Source of the DNA: Betaproteobacteria bacterium
GTDB taxonomy: Bacteria; Pseudomonadota; Gammaproteobacteria; Burkholderiales; Thiobacillaceae
Assembly: GCA_016873905.1 (NCBI GenBank)
Contig: VGVU01000044.1
Span: 1-10,734 of the forward strand
DNA: 10,734 nt
Reading direction: 5' to 3'
Both the position numbers and the translations under genes were made by a program. The notes under the pieces were generated by a model. That model ran no database searches, was not told where the DNA came from, and saw only the letters and a list, made by a program, of their open reading frames with translations. Of the stretch, positions 1-5,505 are shown one piece after another; positions within the stretch are counted from its first letter, which is position 1; every line of letters begins with the position of its first letter.

Positions 1-67
1 CCACGGCCAGCGTGTTGACGCCGATGGTGCCCGTAGCGCCGAGGATGGTGAGAGTTTGCGGGGTCAT
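1..67 (-). CDS. ispC: 1-deoxy-D-xylulose 5-phosphate reductoisomerase, N-terminal fragment
   Basis: Only the first 22 codons lie in the window; the gene continues past its left edge. The product (also called Dxr) converts DXP to 2-C-methyl-D-erythritol 4-phosphate using NADPH, the committed step of the MEP isoprenoid pathway in the cytoplasm. The visible N-terminus reads MTPQTLTILGATGTIG, which matches the family's opening beta strand and NADPH-binding glycine loop (usually GSTGSIG; here residues 10-16 are GATGTIG). The ATG lies 21 bp after the cdsA stop, and no clear Shine-Dalgarno sequence is visible. Its place after cdsA is the usual order in beta- and gammaproteobacteria and supports the call. 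Catalytic and metal-binding residues lie outside the window, so intactness cannot be judged. Confidence 0.85.
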   Translation of the reverse strand, partial: MTPQTLTILGATGTIGVNTLAV

Positions 68-88
68 GAAACGGTCAGAGGATGAGCC

Positions 89-994
89 TTAGCGGGTGAA
101 CCAATGCCAAAGCAGTGCAGCGACGGGCAGGGTGGAAATCAGGCTATCCAGGCGGTCGAGCACGCCACCATGGCCAGGCAGGATCGTGCCGCTGTCCTTG
201 ACTCCCGCCTGACGCTTGATCCAGGACTCAAACAGGTCGCCGACGATGGACAGAATCAGGAGCAGCCAGAAAAAGCCCAGACCCCGCGGCAGGCAGTTGA
301 TGCCGCACAGTGGCCACCAGGGATAGAGGGCCAGCCCGTAGAGCGTGACCCCGACCGCCGCACCGAGCGCACCCTCGAGGGTTTTGCCCGGGCTGATGGC
401 CGGAGCGAGCTTGTGCTTGCCGAATTTGCGACCGGTGAAATAGGCCGCCGAATCGGCGATGGCAATGGCCCCGATGATCGCCAGGATGAGGTTGGGATGA
501 ATGGCGCGCAGATTGACCAAGGCGAGCCAAAAGGAGGGCAGCAGCAGCAGACCCAAGGGGAGCAGGCGGGCGGAGGTTGAGGCCCAGCCACGCGATAGCC
601 AGATCGGCGCGATCAACCACCAGAACAGCGCGGCCGGCAAAAACAGCCACAGTGGATTGAGCGACAGGCTCGCCAACCCGACGCTGATTGCACCGACCCC
701 CAAGGTAAAGATGGCGCGCTGGGGATGATTGAGCGGCTGTCCGGCGCCGTGTGCGAGGCTCGACCATTCCCACGCCGCCAGCAGCGTGACGATCAGGGTC
801 AATATCGCCCAGACCGGTGCCGTCGCCAGATAGAGTGCGGCGATGACGGCGCCGATCAGCACGGCAGCGGTCATGAGTCGCAGTTGCAGGTTGGATCGCC
901 CTGAACCGCTAGGCGTGGGTTTGTTCGCTGGTGCGGCCAAAGCGGCGCTCCCGGTGTTGGTAAGAGGTAATCGCAGCGGCCAGCGCCTCGGCAT
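89..994 (-). CDS. cdsA: Phosphatidate cytidylyltransferase (CDP-diglyceride synthase)
   Basis: CdsA is an inner-membrane enzyme that makes CDP-diacylglycerol from phosphatidic acid and CTP, the precursor of all major phospholipids. The 301-residue reading has several hydrophobic segments (from about 41-75, then 95-135, 145-190 and 210-253). It carries GKHKLAPAISPGKT near 192-205 and the C-terminal family signature near 257-283, with KR, KDSG, PGHGG and DRLD in order. The start is uncertain. Similarity to known CdsA begins near residue 35 (NLQLRLMTAAVLIG). The ATG at 994 would give a hydrophilic extension and an 86-bp overlap with uppS; a TTG at 940 overlaps by 32 bp; an ATG at 874 lies just past the uppS stop but trims a few conserved residues. 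None has a good Shine-Dalgarno sequence. The function is secure. Confidence 0.93.
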   Translation of the reverse strand: MPRRWPLRLPLTNTGSAALAAPANKPTPSGSGRSNLQLRLMTAAVLIGAVIAALYLATAPVWAILTLIVTLLAAWEWSSLAHGAGQPLNHPQRAIFTLGVGAISVGLASLSLNPLWLFLPAALFWWLIAPIWLSRGWASTSARLLPLGLLLLPSFWLALVNLRAIHPNLILAIIGAIAIADSAAYFTGRKFGKHKLAPAISPGKTLEGALGAAVGVTLYGLALYPWWPLCGINCLPRGLGFFWLLLILSIVGDLFESWIKRQAGVKDSGTILPGHGGVLDRLDSLISTLPVAALLWHWFTR

Positions 995-1658
995 TGAAGT
1001 CAGGCCAGTAGAGGTCGGTGAAATACAGCTCGGTATAGGCCAGCTGCCACAGCATGAAATTGCTGATGCGCTGCTCGCCGCCGGTGCGGATGAACAGATC
1101 GGGTTCCGGGATGTCGCCCAGCGACAGGTATTCGGTCAGGCCGGCCTCGTCAAGGGTGGTCGCTTCGGGGTTGGCGGCGCGCCAGCGGTTGACGGCGTTG
1201 AGGATGTCCCAGCGGCCGCCATAGTTGGCAGCGATGGTCAGCGTCAGCCGGTTGCAGGCCGCTGTGCGCACCTCGGCGGCGGTCACCAATTCCTGGATGC
1301 GGGGCGAGAAACGCGACAGGTCGCCAACAACATTGAGGCGCACGCCGTTCTGGATCAGCCGATCAACCTCATTCTCCAGGGCCTCGACGAACAATTCCAT
1401 CAGGCGGGAGACCTCGGCCTCGGGGCGACGCCAGTTTTCTGAGCTGAAGGCGAACAGGGTGAGATAAGCGACGCCCTGGTCTGCGCAGGCCTTGACGATA
1501 TCGCGGACCCGCTTGACCCCCACCGCATGGCCCGCCACGCGCGGCAGCAGGCGTTTTTTGGCCCAGCGGCCGTTGCCGTCCATGATGATGGCAATGTGTT
1601 GCGGGACAGTGGCGACCTCGGGGATCGCCTGAGTGGGGCTGATAAGCTTGCGCAGCAT
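909..1658 (-). CDS. uppS: Undecaprenyl diphosphate synthase (cis-prenyltransferase)
   Basis: The enzyme extends farnesyl-PP with eight isopentenyl-PP units to make undecaprenyl-PP, the lipid carrier for peptidoglycan and O-antigen precursors. The 249-residue product shows the family's HIAIIMDGNGRWAKK block, with the catalytic Mg-binding Asp at about residue 27, then FAFSSENWRRP, the GDLSRF region, AANYGGRWDI, and RTGGEQRISNFMLWQ followed by the YFTDLYWPDF block. I chose the ATG at 1658 because it puts MDGNGRW at the family's usual distance from the N-terminus. A GTG at 1691, directly after the frr stop, would add 11 residues; neither start has a clear Shine-Dalgarno sequence. The gene lies 33 bp after frr, and its 3' end may overlap the start of cdsA. 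It draws on the isoprenoid pathway served by ispC downstream. Confidence 0.95.
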   Translation of the reverse strand: MLRKLISPTQAIPEVATVPQHIAIIMDGNGRWAKKRLLPRVAGHAVGVKRVRDIVKACADQGVAYLTLFAFSSENWRRPEAEVSRLMELFVEALENEVDRLIQNGVRLNVVGDLSRFSPRIQELVTAAEVRTAACNRLTLTIAANYGGRWDILNAVNRWRAANPEATTLDEAGLTEYLSLGDIPEPDLFIRTGGEQRISNFMLWQLAYTELYFTDLYWPDFNAEALAAAITSYQHRERRFGRTSEQTHA

Positions 1659-1691
1659 GGGTGAATTGTAGCCGCTGGCGGCCGCCCACAC

Positions 1692-2249
1692 TCAAACAGC
1701 CATCAATTCTTTTTCTTTTTCTGCGGTCGCCTTGTCGATTTCCGCAATGTGCTTGTCGGTCAGTTTCTGGATGTCGTCGCTCGCACGACGCTCATCGTCT
1801 TCGCTGATCTCGCTCTTCTTCTGCTGGTCTTTCAGGTGGGCAATCGCATCACGGCGAATATTGCGAACGGCAATCTTGCCTTCCTCAGCCTCGTGGCGAA
1901 CGACCTTGACCAGATCGCGGCGGCGCTCCTCGGTCATGGCCGGGATCGGGACGCGGACCATATCGCCAATCGTGCTCGGGTTGAGGCCGAGGTCGGAATC
2001 GCGAATGGCCTTCTCGATCTTGGCCAGCATCGGTTTTTCCCAGGCCTGAACACCGAGGGTGTGCGAATCCAGAACCGAGACATTGCCGACCTGATTCACG
2101 GCCATCAGGCTGCCGTAGTAATCCACCTTGACATGATCAAGGAGCCCGGCGTGGGGCCGCCCGGTACGAATCTTGCCGAATTCGATCTTGAGTGCCTCGA
2201 CAGACTTGTGCATCTTGTCTTCAGCATTTTTCCGGATTTCTTGGGTCAT
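1692..2249 (-). CDS. frr: Ribosome recycling factor
   Basis: RRF acts with EF-G to split the post-termination ribosome and release mRNA and tRNA. The product is 185 residues, the same length as the E. coli protein. It shows the expected features: an N-terminal helix, KIRTGRPHAGLLDHVKVDYYG near 26-46 leading into the small beta domain, NPSTIGDMVRVPIPAMTEERR near 90-110, and the long charged helices with AVRNIRRDA near 127-135. The C-terminus is a Lys/Glu-rich helix. The ATG is preceded by TCTGGAG, with GGAG 7 nt upstream. It starts 14 bp after the pyrH stop, and the spacing suggests cotranscription with pyrH. The ATG is the only plausible start for a family-length product. Confidence 0.97.
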   Translation of the reverse strand: MTQEIRKNAEDKMHKSVEALKIEFGKIRTGRPHAGLLDHVKVDYYGSLMAVNQVGNVSVLDSHTLGVQAWEKPMLAKIEKAIRDSDLGLNPSTIGDMVRVPIPAMTEERRRDLVKVVRHEAEEGKIAVRNIRRDAIAHLKDQQKKSEISEDDERRASDDIQKLTDKHIAEIDKATAEKEKELMAV

Positions 2250-2263
2250 TTTATTGCTCCAGA

Positions 2264-2980
2264 TTAGAGAGTTACCCGCGTGCCTTCATCCTCGCCCATA
2301 ACGACCCGCCGCAGGGCTCCGCTGTTGAAGATGCTGAAGACACAGAGGGGCAGGGCTTGTTCACGGCAGAGGGCAAAGGCCGCCGTATCGAGGACGCCCA
2401 GATTGCGGGCGATCGCCTCGTCAAAGCTGAGGGTTGTGTAGCGACTGGCGGTGGGGTCTTTCTTGGGGTCAGCGGTATAGACGCCGTCAACCTTGGTCGC
2501 CTTGAGCATCAGGTCAGCGCCAATCTCCGCACCGCGCAGGGCCGAGGCCGTATCGGTGGTAAAGAAGGGGTTGCCGGTGCCGCCACCGAAGATCACCACG
2601 CGACCGGCCTCGAGGTGACGCACGGCGCTATCCCGTTCAAAGGATTCGCCGACATGACCGATCGAGACTGCCGTCTGCACCCGGGTATCGACCCCCGCCG
2701 CCACCAAGGCGTCTTTCAGGGCCAGGGCATTCATGACGGTGGCCAGCATACCCATGGAGTCGGCTGTGGCGCGGTTCATCCCGGACAGGGCGCCGGTCGC
2801 GCCCCGAAACAGATTGCCGCCCCCCACCACGATGGCGACCTGCACGCCCAGATCAACCACTTCCTTGATCTGCTGGGTGATACCGGCCAGGGTCGCGGCG
2901 TGATAGCCAAAGGCGTCCGGCCCCATCAGGGCCTCGCCCGACAACTTGAGCAGGATGCGGCGATAGGCGGGGGCGGGCAT
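2264..2980 (-). CDS. pyrH: Uridylate kinase (UMP kinase)
   Basis: PyrH phosphorylates UMP to UDP with ATP in pyrimidine nucleotide synthesis. It belongs to the amino-acid-kinase fold and is unrelated to eukaryotic UMP/CMP kinases. The 238-residue product shows LKLSGEAL near 11-18 (phosphate binding), IVVGGGNLFRG near 50-60, DSMGMLATVMNALAL near 74-88, FGGGTGNPFFTTDTA near 131-144, and KATKVDGVYTADPKKDP toward the C-terminal third (nucleotide-binding region). The bacterial enzyme is hexameric, activated by GTP and inhibited by UTP; that is family knowledge and not visible here. The gene begins 3 bp after the tsf stop, with AAGG about 8 nt before the ATG, which suggests coupling to tsf. The tsf-pyrH-frr order is widely conserved. 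Confidence 0.97.
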   Translation of the reverse strand: MPAPAYRRILLKLSGEALMGPDAFGYHAATLAGITQQIKEVVDLGVQVAIVVGGGNLFRGATGALSGMNRATADSMGMLATVMNALALKDALVAAGVDTRVQTAVSIGHVGESFERDSAVRHLEAGRVVIFGGGTGNPFFTTDTASALRGAEIGADLMLKATKVDGVYTADPKKDPTASRYTTLSFDEAIARNLGVLDTAAFALCREQALPLCVFSIFNSGALRRVVMGEDEGTRVTL

Positions 2981-2983
2981 GAA

Positions 2984-3859
2984 TCAGACCTTGGACGCGG
3001 CGGCGACCTCAGCAGCGAAGTCGTTGACCTTCTTCTCGATGCCTTCGCCAACCATGTACAGGGTGAAACCGTGCACGGTACCGCCCTTGGATTTCATCAA
3101 CTGCTCGATGGTCTGCTTGTCGTCCTTGACGAAGGGCTGAGTCAACAGGGCGACTTCCTTGAGGAACTTCTGCACCGTACCTTCAGCAATCTTTTCCAGC
3201 ATCGCTTCGGGCTTGCCCGCTTCCCTGGCCTTCTCGATGGCCACGCGGCGCTCGGTGTCGATCAGGGCCTGTGACACGCCAGAGGCATCCAGAGACTTGG
3301 GCTTGGTCGCGGCGATGTGCATGGCCACATCACGCGCGGTGGTTTCGTCGCCAGTGATATCAACCAACACGCCAATCTTGGCGCCGCCGTGGATGTATTG
3401 GGCCAGCTTGCCCTGCGATTCAACGCGAACAAAACGACGCAAGCTCATGTTTTCGCCAATCTTTCCGACCAGTGCGGTGCGAATTTCTTCGACCGTCTGA
3501 TCGCCGATCTTCATGGCGGAGAGGGCGGCGACATCGGCCGGATTCTGCGTCACGACCATCTCGGCGAGGTTCTTGACCAGGGCCAGGAAGTCATCATTCT
3601 TGGCCACAAAGTCGGTCTCGCAGTTCACTTCAATCATCGAGCCCAGCTTGCCGTCAGCCGTAATGTGAATGCCGACGATACCTTCGGCAGCAACGCGGCT
3701 GGCGCTCTTGGCGGCCTTGTTGCCAAATTTGACGCGCAAGATCTCTTCGGCGCGGGTCATGTCACCATCAGACTCACCCAGGGCGCGCTTGCAATCCATC
3801 ATCGGTGCATCCGTCATTTCGCGCAGTTGCTTTACCATTGCGGCAGTAATTTCAGCCAT
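2984..3859 (-). CDS. tsf: Elongation factor Ts
   Basis: EF-Ts is the nucleotide exchange factor that removes GDP from EF-Tu. The 291-residue product (E. coli form about 283) opens MAEITAAMVKQLREMT and has the N-terminal UBA-like domain with MMDCKRAL. It carries the TDFVAKN motif near residues 82-88, whose Asp-Phe pair inserts into EF-Tu, followed by the core subdomains and a C-terminal helical module ending AAEVAAASKV. The frame stays open to an earlier start at 3883, but ATG 3859 matches the family N-terminus and has CTGGAG 6 nt upstream, so the longer reading is rejected. It follows rpsB across 135 bp that hold an attenuator-like hairpin, so tsf output may be set partly by read-through. pyrH begins 3 bp after its stop. 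Confidence 0.97.
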   Translation of the reverse strand: MAEITAAMVKQLREMTDAPMMDCKRALGESDGDMTRAEEILRVKFGNKAAKSASRVAAEGIVGIHITADGKLGSMIEVNCETDFVAKNDDFLALVKNLAEMVVTQNPADVAALSAMKIGDQTVEEIRTALVGKIGENMSLRRFVRVESQGKLAQYIHGGAKIGVLVDITGDETTARDVAMHIAATKPKSLDASGVSQALIDTERRVAIEKAREAGKPEAMLEKIAEGTVQKFLKEVALLTQPFVKDDKQTIEQLMKSKGGTVHGFTLYMVGEGIEKKVNDFAAEVAAASKV

Positions 3860-3865
3860 TGTGTT

Positions 3866-3871
3866 CTCCAG
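3866..3871 (-). promoter_or_regulatory. Shine-Dalgarno sequence of tsf
   Basis: CTGGAG lies 6 nt before the ATG at 3859 and fixes that codon as the tsf start over the in-frame codon at 3883. The same CTGGAG core precedes rpsB and frr. Confidence 0.8.
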
Positions 3872-3884
3872 ATATTCAGTCAAT

Positions 3885-3950
3885 AAAAAACGCGCCCTTT
3901 GGTGTGACCTTGGCCTTGCTATACCAAGGGAACACAGACCGGGCGCGCTT
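3885..3950 (-). terminator. Attenuator-like intrinsic terminator between rpsB and tsf
   Basis: Read on the minus strand, CGCGCCC (3947-3941) pairs perfectly with GGGCGCG (3897-3891), followed at once by six U residues (3890-3885). Within the loop, GGU plus GUG pairs with CACACC around a 2-nt bulge, and CCUUGG pairs with CCAAGG around a 10-nt loop; a nearby CAAGG offers a competing partner for CCUUG. The U tract ends 25 nt before the tsf ATG. A GC stem with a U tract is the classic shape of a factor-independent terminator. Because tsf must still be expressed, partial termination that sets the S2 to EF-Ts ratio is the likely role. I recall terminator-like structure in the E. coli rpsB-tsf gap as well. 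An RNA-stabilising role is also possible. Confidence 0.75.
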
Positions 3951-3963
3951 CGTTAGATTGTTT

Positions 3964-3996
3964 GCTTACAACTTGGTTGTAACTTGGTTGCAACTT
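3964..3996 (-). repeat. Three-copy 11-bp tandem repeat at the rpsB stop codon
   Basis: On the minus strand three consecutive 11-mers read AAGTTGCAACC, AAGTTACAACC and AAGTTGTAAGC. The first two differ at one position; the third differs from the first at three. The array starts within the rpsB TAA codon and runs into the intergenic space. Each unit is partly self-complementary (GTTGCAAC is a perfect palindrome), so the transcript could form small alternative hairpins. Slippage duplication of a short palindrome is the simplest explanation. Function is unknown. Confidence 0.75.
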
Positions 3997-4747
3997 AGGC
4001 GCTGGCCTCGGGGGCATCAGCCACCTCGACATATTCGTCCTGGGTGGCAGTCACGATGTCATCAATCACTTGCGAGCGGCCTTCCAGCACGGCATCTGCC
4101 ATGGCTTGAGCATACAGGCGGATGGCATTGGTGGCGTCATCGTTACCCGGGATGATGTGATCAATGCCAGCGGGGCTGTTGTTGGTGTCAACCACGCCGA
4201 TGACCGGAATGCCCAGCTTAACGGCCTCGCTGATGGCAATCTTCTGGTAGCCGGTGTCGATCACGAACAGGGCATCGGGCAGCTTGTCCATGTCCTTGAT
4301 GCCGCCCAGGCTACGGTTCAGATTGTCAAACTCGCGCTGCACGGTCAGGATTTCACGCTTGGACAGCGGCGAAGTCTCGGTATTGGCGAGTTGAGCCTCG
4401 AGGTCCTTGAGGCGCTTCACAGACTGCTTGACGGTCTTGTAGTTGGTCAACATGCCGCCCAGCCAGCGGTGAGACACCCAGGGCATGCCACAACGGGCGG
4501 CTTCTTCAGCCACGATGTCGCGTGCTGCGCGCTTGGTGCCGACAAACAGGACGGTTCCACGCTTGGCAGCCAGTTGACGCACAACCTTGGTCGCGTCCTG
4601 CAGCATGGGCAGAGACTTTTCCAGGTTGACGATATGGATCTTGTTGCGAGCCCCGAAGATGAAGGGGGCCATTTTGGGGTTCCAGAAGCGCGTTTGGTGG
4701 CCAAAATGGCAGCCGGCTTCCAGCATCTGACGCATTGTTACAGACAT
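3995..4747 (-). CDS. rpsB: 30S ribosomal protein S2
   Basis: S2 binds late to the 30S subunit near the head-body junction and is needed for docking of S1. The 250-residue product (E. coli 241) shows GCHFGHQTRFWNPKMAPFIFG near 12-32, LFVGTKRAA near 67-75, HRWLGGMLTNYKTVKQS near 93-109, SLGGIKDMDKLPDALFVID near 146-164 and DTNNSPAGIDHIIPGNDDA near 187-205, all family blocks. The C-terminus is acidic and variable, as usual. ATG 4747 has CTGGAG 6 nt upstream. The gene heads the rpsB-tsf group and has its own promoter and structured leader, consistent with the autoregulation by S2 known in gammaproteobacteria. Confidence 0.98.
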   Translation of the reverse strand: MSVTMRQMLEAGCHFGHQTRFWNPKMAPFIFGARNKIHIVNLEKSLPMLQDATKVVRQLAAKRGTVLFVGTKRAARDIVAEEAARCGMPWVSHRWLGGMLTNYKTVKQSVKRLKDLEAQLANTETSPLSKREILTVQREFDNLNRSLGGIKDMDKLPDALFVIDTGYQKIAISEAVKLGIPVIGVVDTNNSPAGIDHIIPGNDDATNAIRLYAQAMADAVLEGRSQVIDDIVTATQDEYVEVADAPEASA

Positions 4748-4864
4748 GAATTACTCCAGTTAAGGTTGTCACTGACATCCGCCGGAACCTGGAGACCCTC
4801 TCCAAAGCACCTTAACGGGCGGATGCGCAAATTATTCGCGGCCGGAATCCGAACCTGCGAATCC
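4748..4864 (-). promoter_or_regulatory. Structured 5' leader of rpsB, probable S2-binding autoregulatory element
   Basis: The presumed leader is about 115 nt. In transcript order it has an outer TTCGC/GCGAA stem (4861-4857 with 4839-4835), then A = CATCCGCC (4825-4818), B = GTTAAGGT (4816-4809), a hairpin TGGAGA-GGG-TCTCCA (4804-4790), A' = GGCGGATG (4783-4776) and B' = ACCTTAAC (4766-4759). A pairs with A' and B with B', both perfect 8-bp matches in interleaved order, which makes a pseudoknot. B' directly abuts the TGGAG Shine-Dalgarno sequence (4758-4754). In gammaproteobacteria S2 represses rpsB-tsf by binding the rpsB leader (the t44 RNA family). That this leader belongs to that family is inferred from position and shape; I could not run a covariance search. 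Confidence 0.7.
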
Positions 4865-4870
4865 CGCGAT

Positions 4871-4898
4871 TTTATACACAGAAGGGGTGTTTCGGCAA
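4871..4898 (-). promoter_or_regulatory. Sigma-70-type promoter for rpsB-tsf
   Basis: The minus strand reads TTGCCG (4898-4893), a 16-nt spacer, then TATAAA (4876-4871), followed by the GC-rich stretch ATCGCGGG. The elements match sigma-70 consensus at four of six (-35) and five of six (-10) positions. The predicted start near 4864 gives a leader of about 115 nt. A GC-rich discriminator is typical of ribosomal-protein and rRNA promoters under stringent (ppGpp) control; that regulation is inferred. Confidence 0.65.
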
Positions 4899-4921
4899 GC
4901 AGATTGAGGGTAAAGACGGAT

Positions 4922-4936
4922 CTGAGGCGGCCTCAG
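4922..4936 (-). terminator. Small hairpin at the end of the 190-residue gene, possible weak terminator
   Basis: CTGAGG and CCTCAG form a perfect 6-bp stem around a 3-nt loop, overlapping the stop codon of the upstream gene. The following sequence has only a short TCTTT run 5 nt later, so an intrinsic terminator here would be weak. It sits where the ftsK-lolA-rarA transcript should end before the rpsB promoter. It may instead be a chance palindrome. Confidence 0.3.
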
Positions 4937-5505
4937 GGTGGCGGCGGACGCCGCGCCCAGGCCTCGGCGTCACCATAATCCAGAAATTTGTGCGTCAGGT
5001 TGTGCGGATCCCGGCTGCGGTGCGCGTGTTTGATCGGGCACCAGTAGGCCTCCGTCAGCGCGGCAATCTCGCGTACATACTCAATCAGGCCGTTGGCGTA
5101 GCTGCAATAGAAGCAATGGGCCTTTTCGATGAGGTTGAGATACGCCAGCAGGTGACGGTCAATCACCATATGGTCGCGATGGCGCACGCGCTTGATGCCA
5201 TAAATGGGGAAACAGATATGCTGGTACAGGGTCGCCAGCAGATCGAGCAGAAGCAGAGGTACGATCAGGCTGTAGATGAAGGGGATCGTCAGCAAATGGC
5301 TGAGGCGCGCCGTGAAGAGATAGCGCAGCAAGCCGGCGCGGTACTGGACCTGCATACGCCGAATCCCGGACTCGAAGTGCACCCGGCCCTGCTCAAGACG
5401 GTAATGCAGGCGAGTGCGGGTCTCGTTGAGTTGCGCCAGCGCGGCCGCCTCCAGCTCGGCCTCGGCCTCACGCAAGCGGGCAATCAGTTCTTCCATGGTC
5501 TTCAT
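4933..5505 (-). CDS. Uncharacterised membrane protein with N-terminal coiled coil and Cys/His-rich C-terminal region
   Basis: I do not recognise a named function. The 190-residue product has a charged Glu/Arg/Gln-rich helix (about 3-55) that looks like a coiled coil. A hydrophobic stretch (about 70-97, with a run of leucines) suits one or two membrane passes. The soluble C-terminal part holds C131-FY-C134 and WC156PIKH160, with C98 at the membrane edge. HLLAYLNLIEKAH, SYANGLIEYVREIAALTEAYW and WCPIKHA resemble proteins annotated only as hypothetical in many proteobacteria (recalled, not searched). Three Cys plus His could bind a metal, or the CxxC could be redox-active; both are inference. 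The ATG overlaps the rarA stop as ATGA, so it is probably translated by coupling. Nothing suggests recent transfer. Confidence 0.85.
   Translation of the reverse strand: MKTMEELIARLREAEAELEAAALAQLNETRTRLHYRLEQGRVHFESGIRRMQVQYRAGLLRYLFTARLSHLLTIPFIYSLIVPLLLLDLLATLYQHICFPIYGIKRVRHRDHMVIDRHLLAYLNLIEKAHCFYCSYANGLIEYVREIAALTEAYWCPIKHAHRSRDPHNLTHKFLDYGDAEAWARRPPPP

Noticed and set aside
125..132. GGGCAGGG, matching the E. coli FtsK-orienting KOPS consensus (another at 2348-2355)
   Set aside because: Two hits on one strand are about what chance gives in 10.7 kb of GC-rich DNA, and the KOPS motif of this organism is unknown.
1659..1691. GTG start for uppS directly after the frr stop
   Set aside because: It adds 11 residues not typical of the family, and the ATG at 1658 gives the usual distance to the catalytic block; it cannot be fully excluded.
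2192..3274. 360-codon open frame on the plus strand opposite pyrH and tsf
   Set aside because: It is antisense to two conserved genes, has low-complexity Gly/His/Gln composition and no recognisable motif.
3860..3883. Eight-codon N-terminal extension of EF-Ts
   Set aside because: The extension would include the tsf Shine-Dalgarno sequence, and the ATG at 3859 matches the family start.
4748..4932. Possible small gene or tRNA in the rpsB upstream gap
   Set aside because: No cloverleaf and no credible short frame with a ribosome-binding site; the sequence is explained by a promoter and structured leader.
4070..4978. 302-codon open frame on the plus strand opposite rpsB and its leader
   Set aside because: It is antisense to rpsB and runs through the promoter and leader; composition is typical of a shadow frame.
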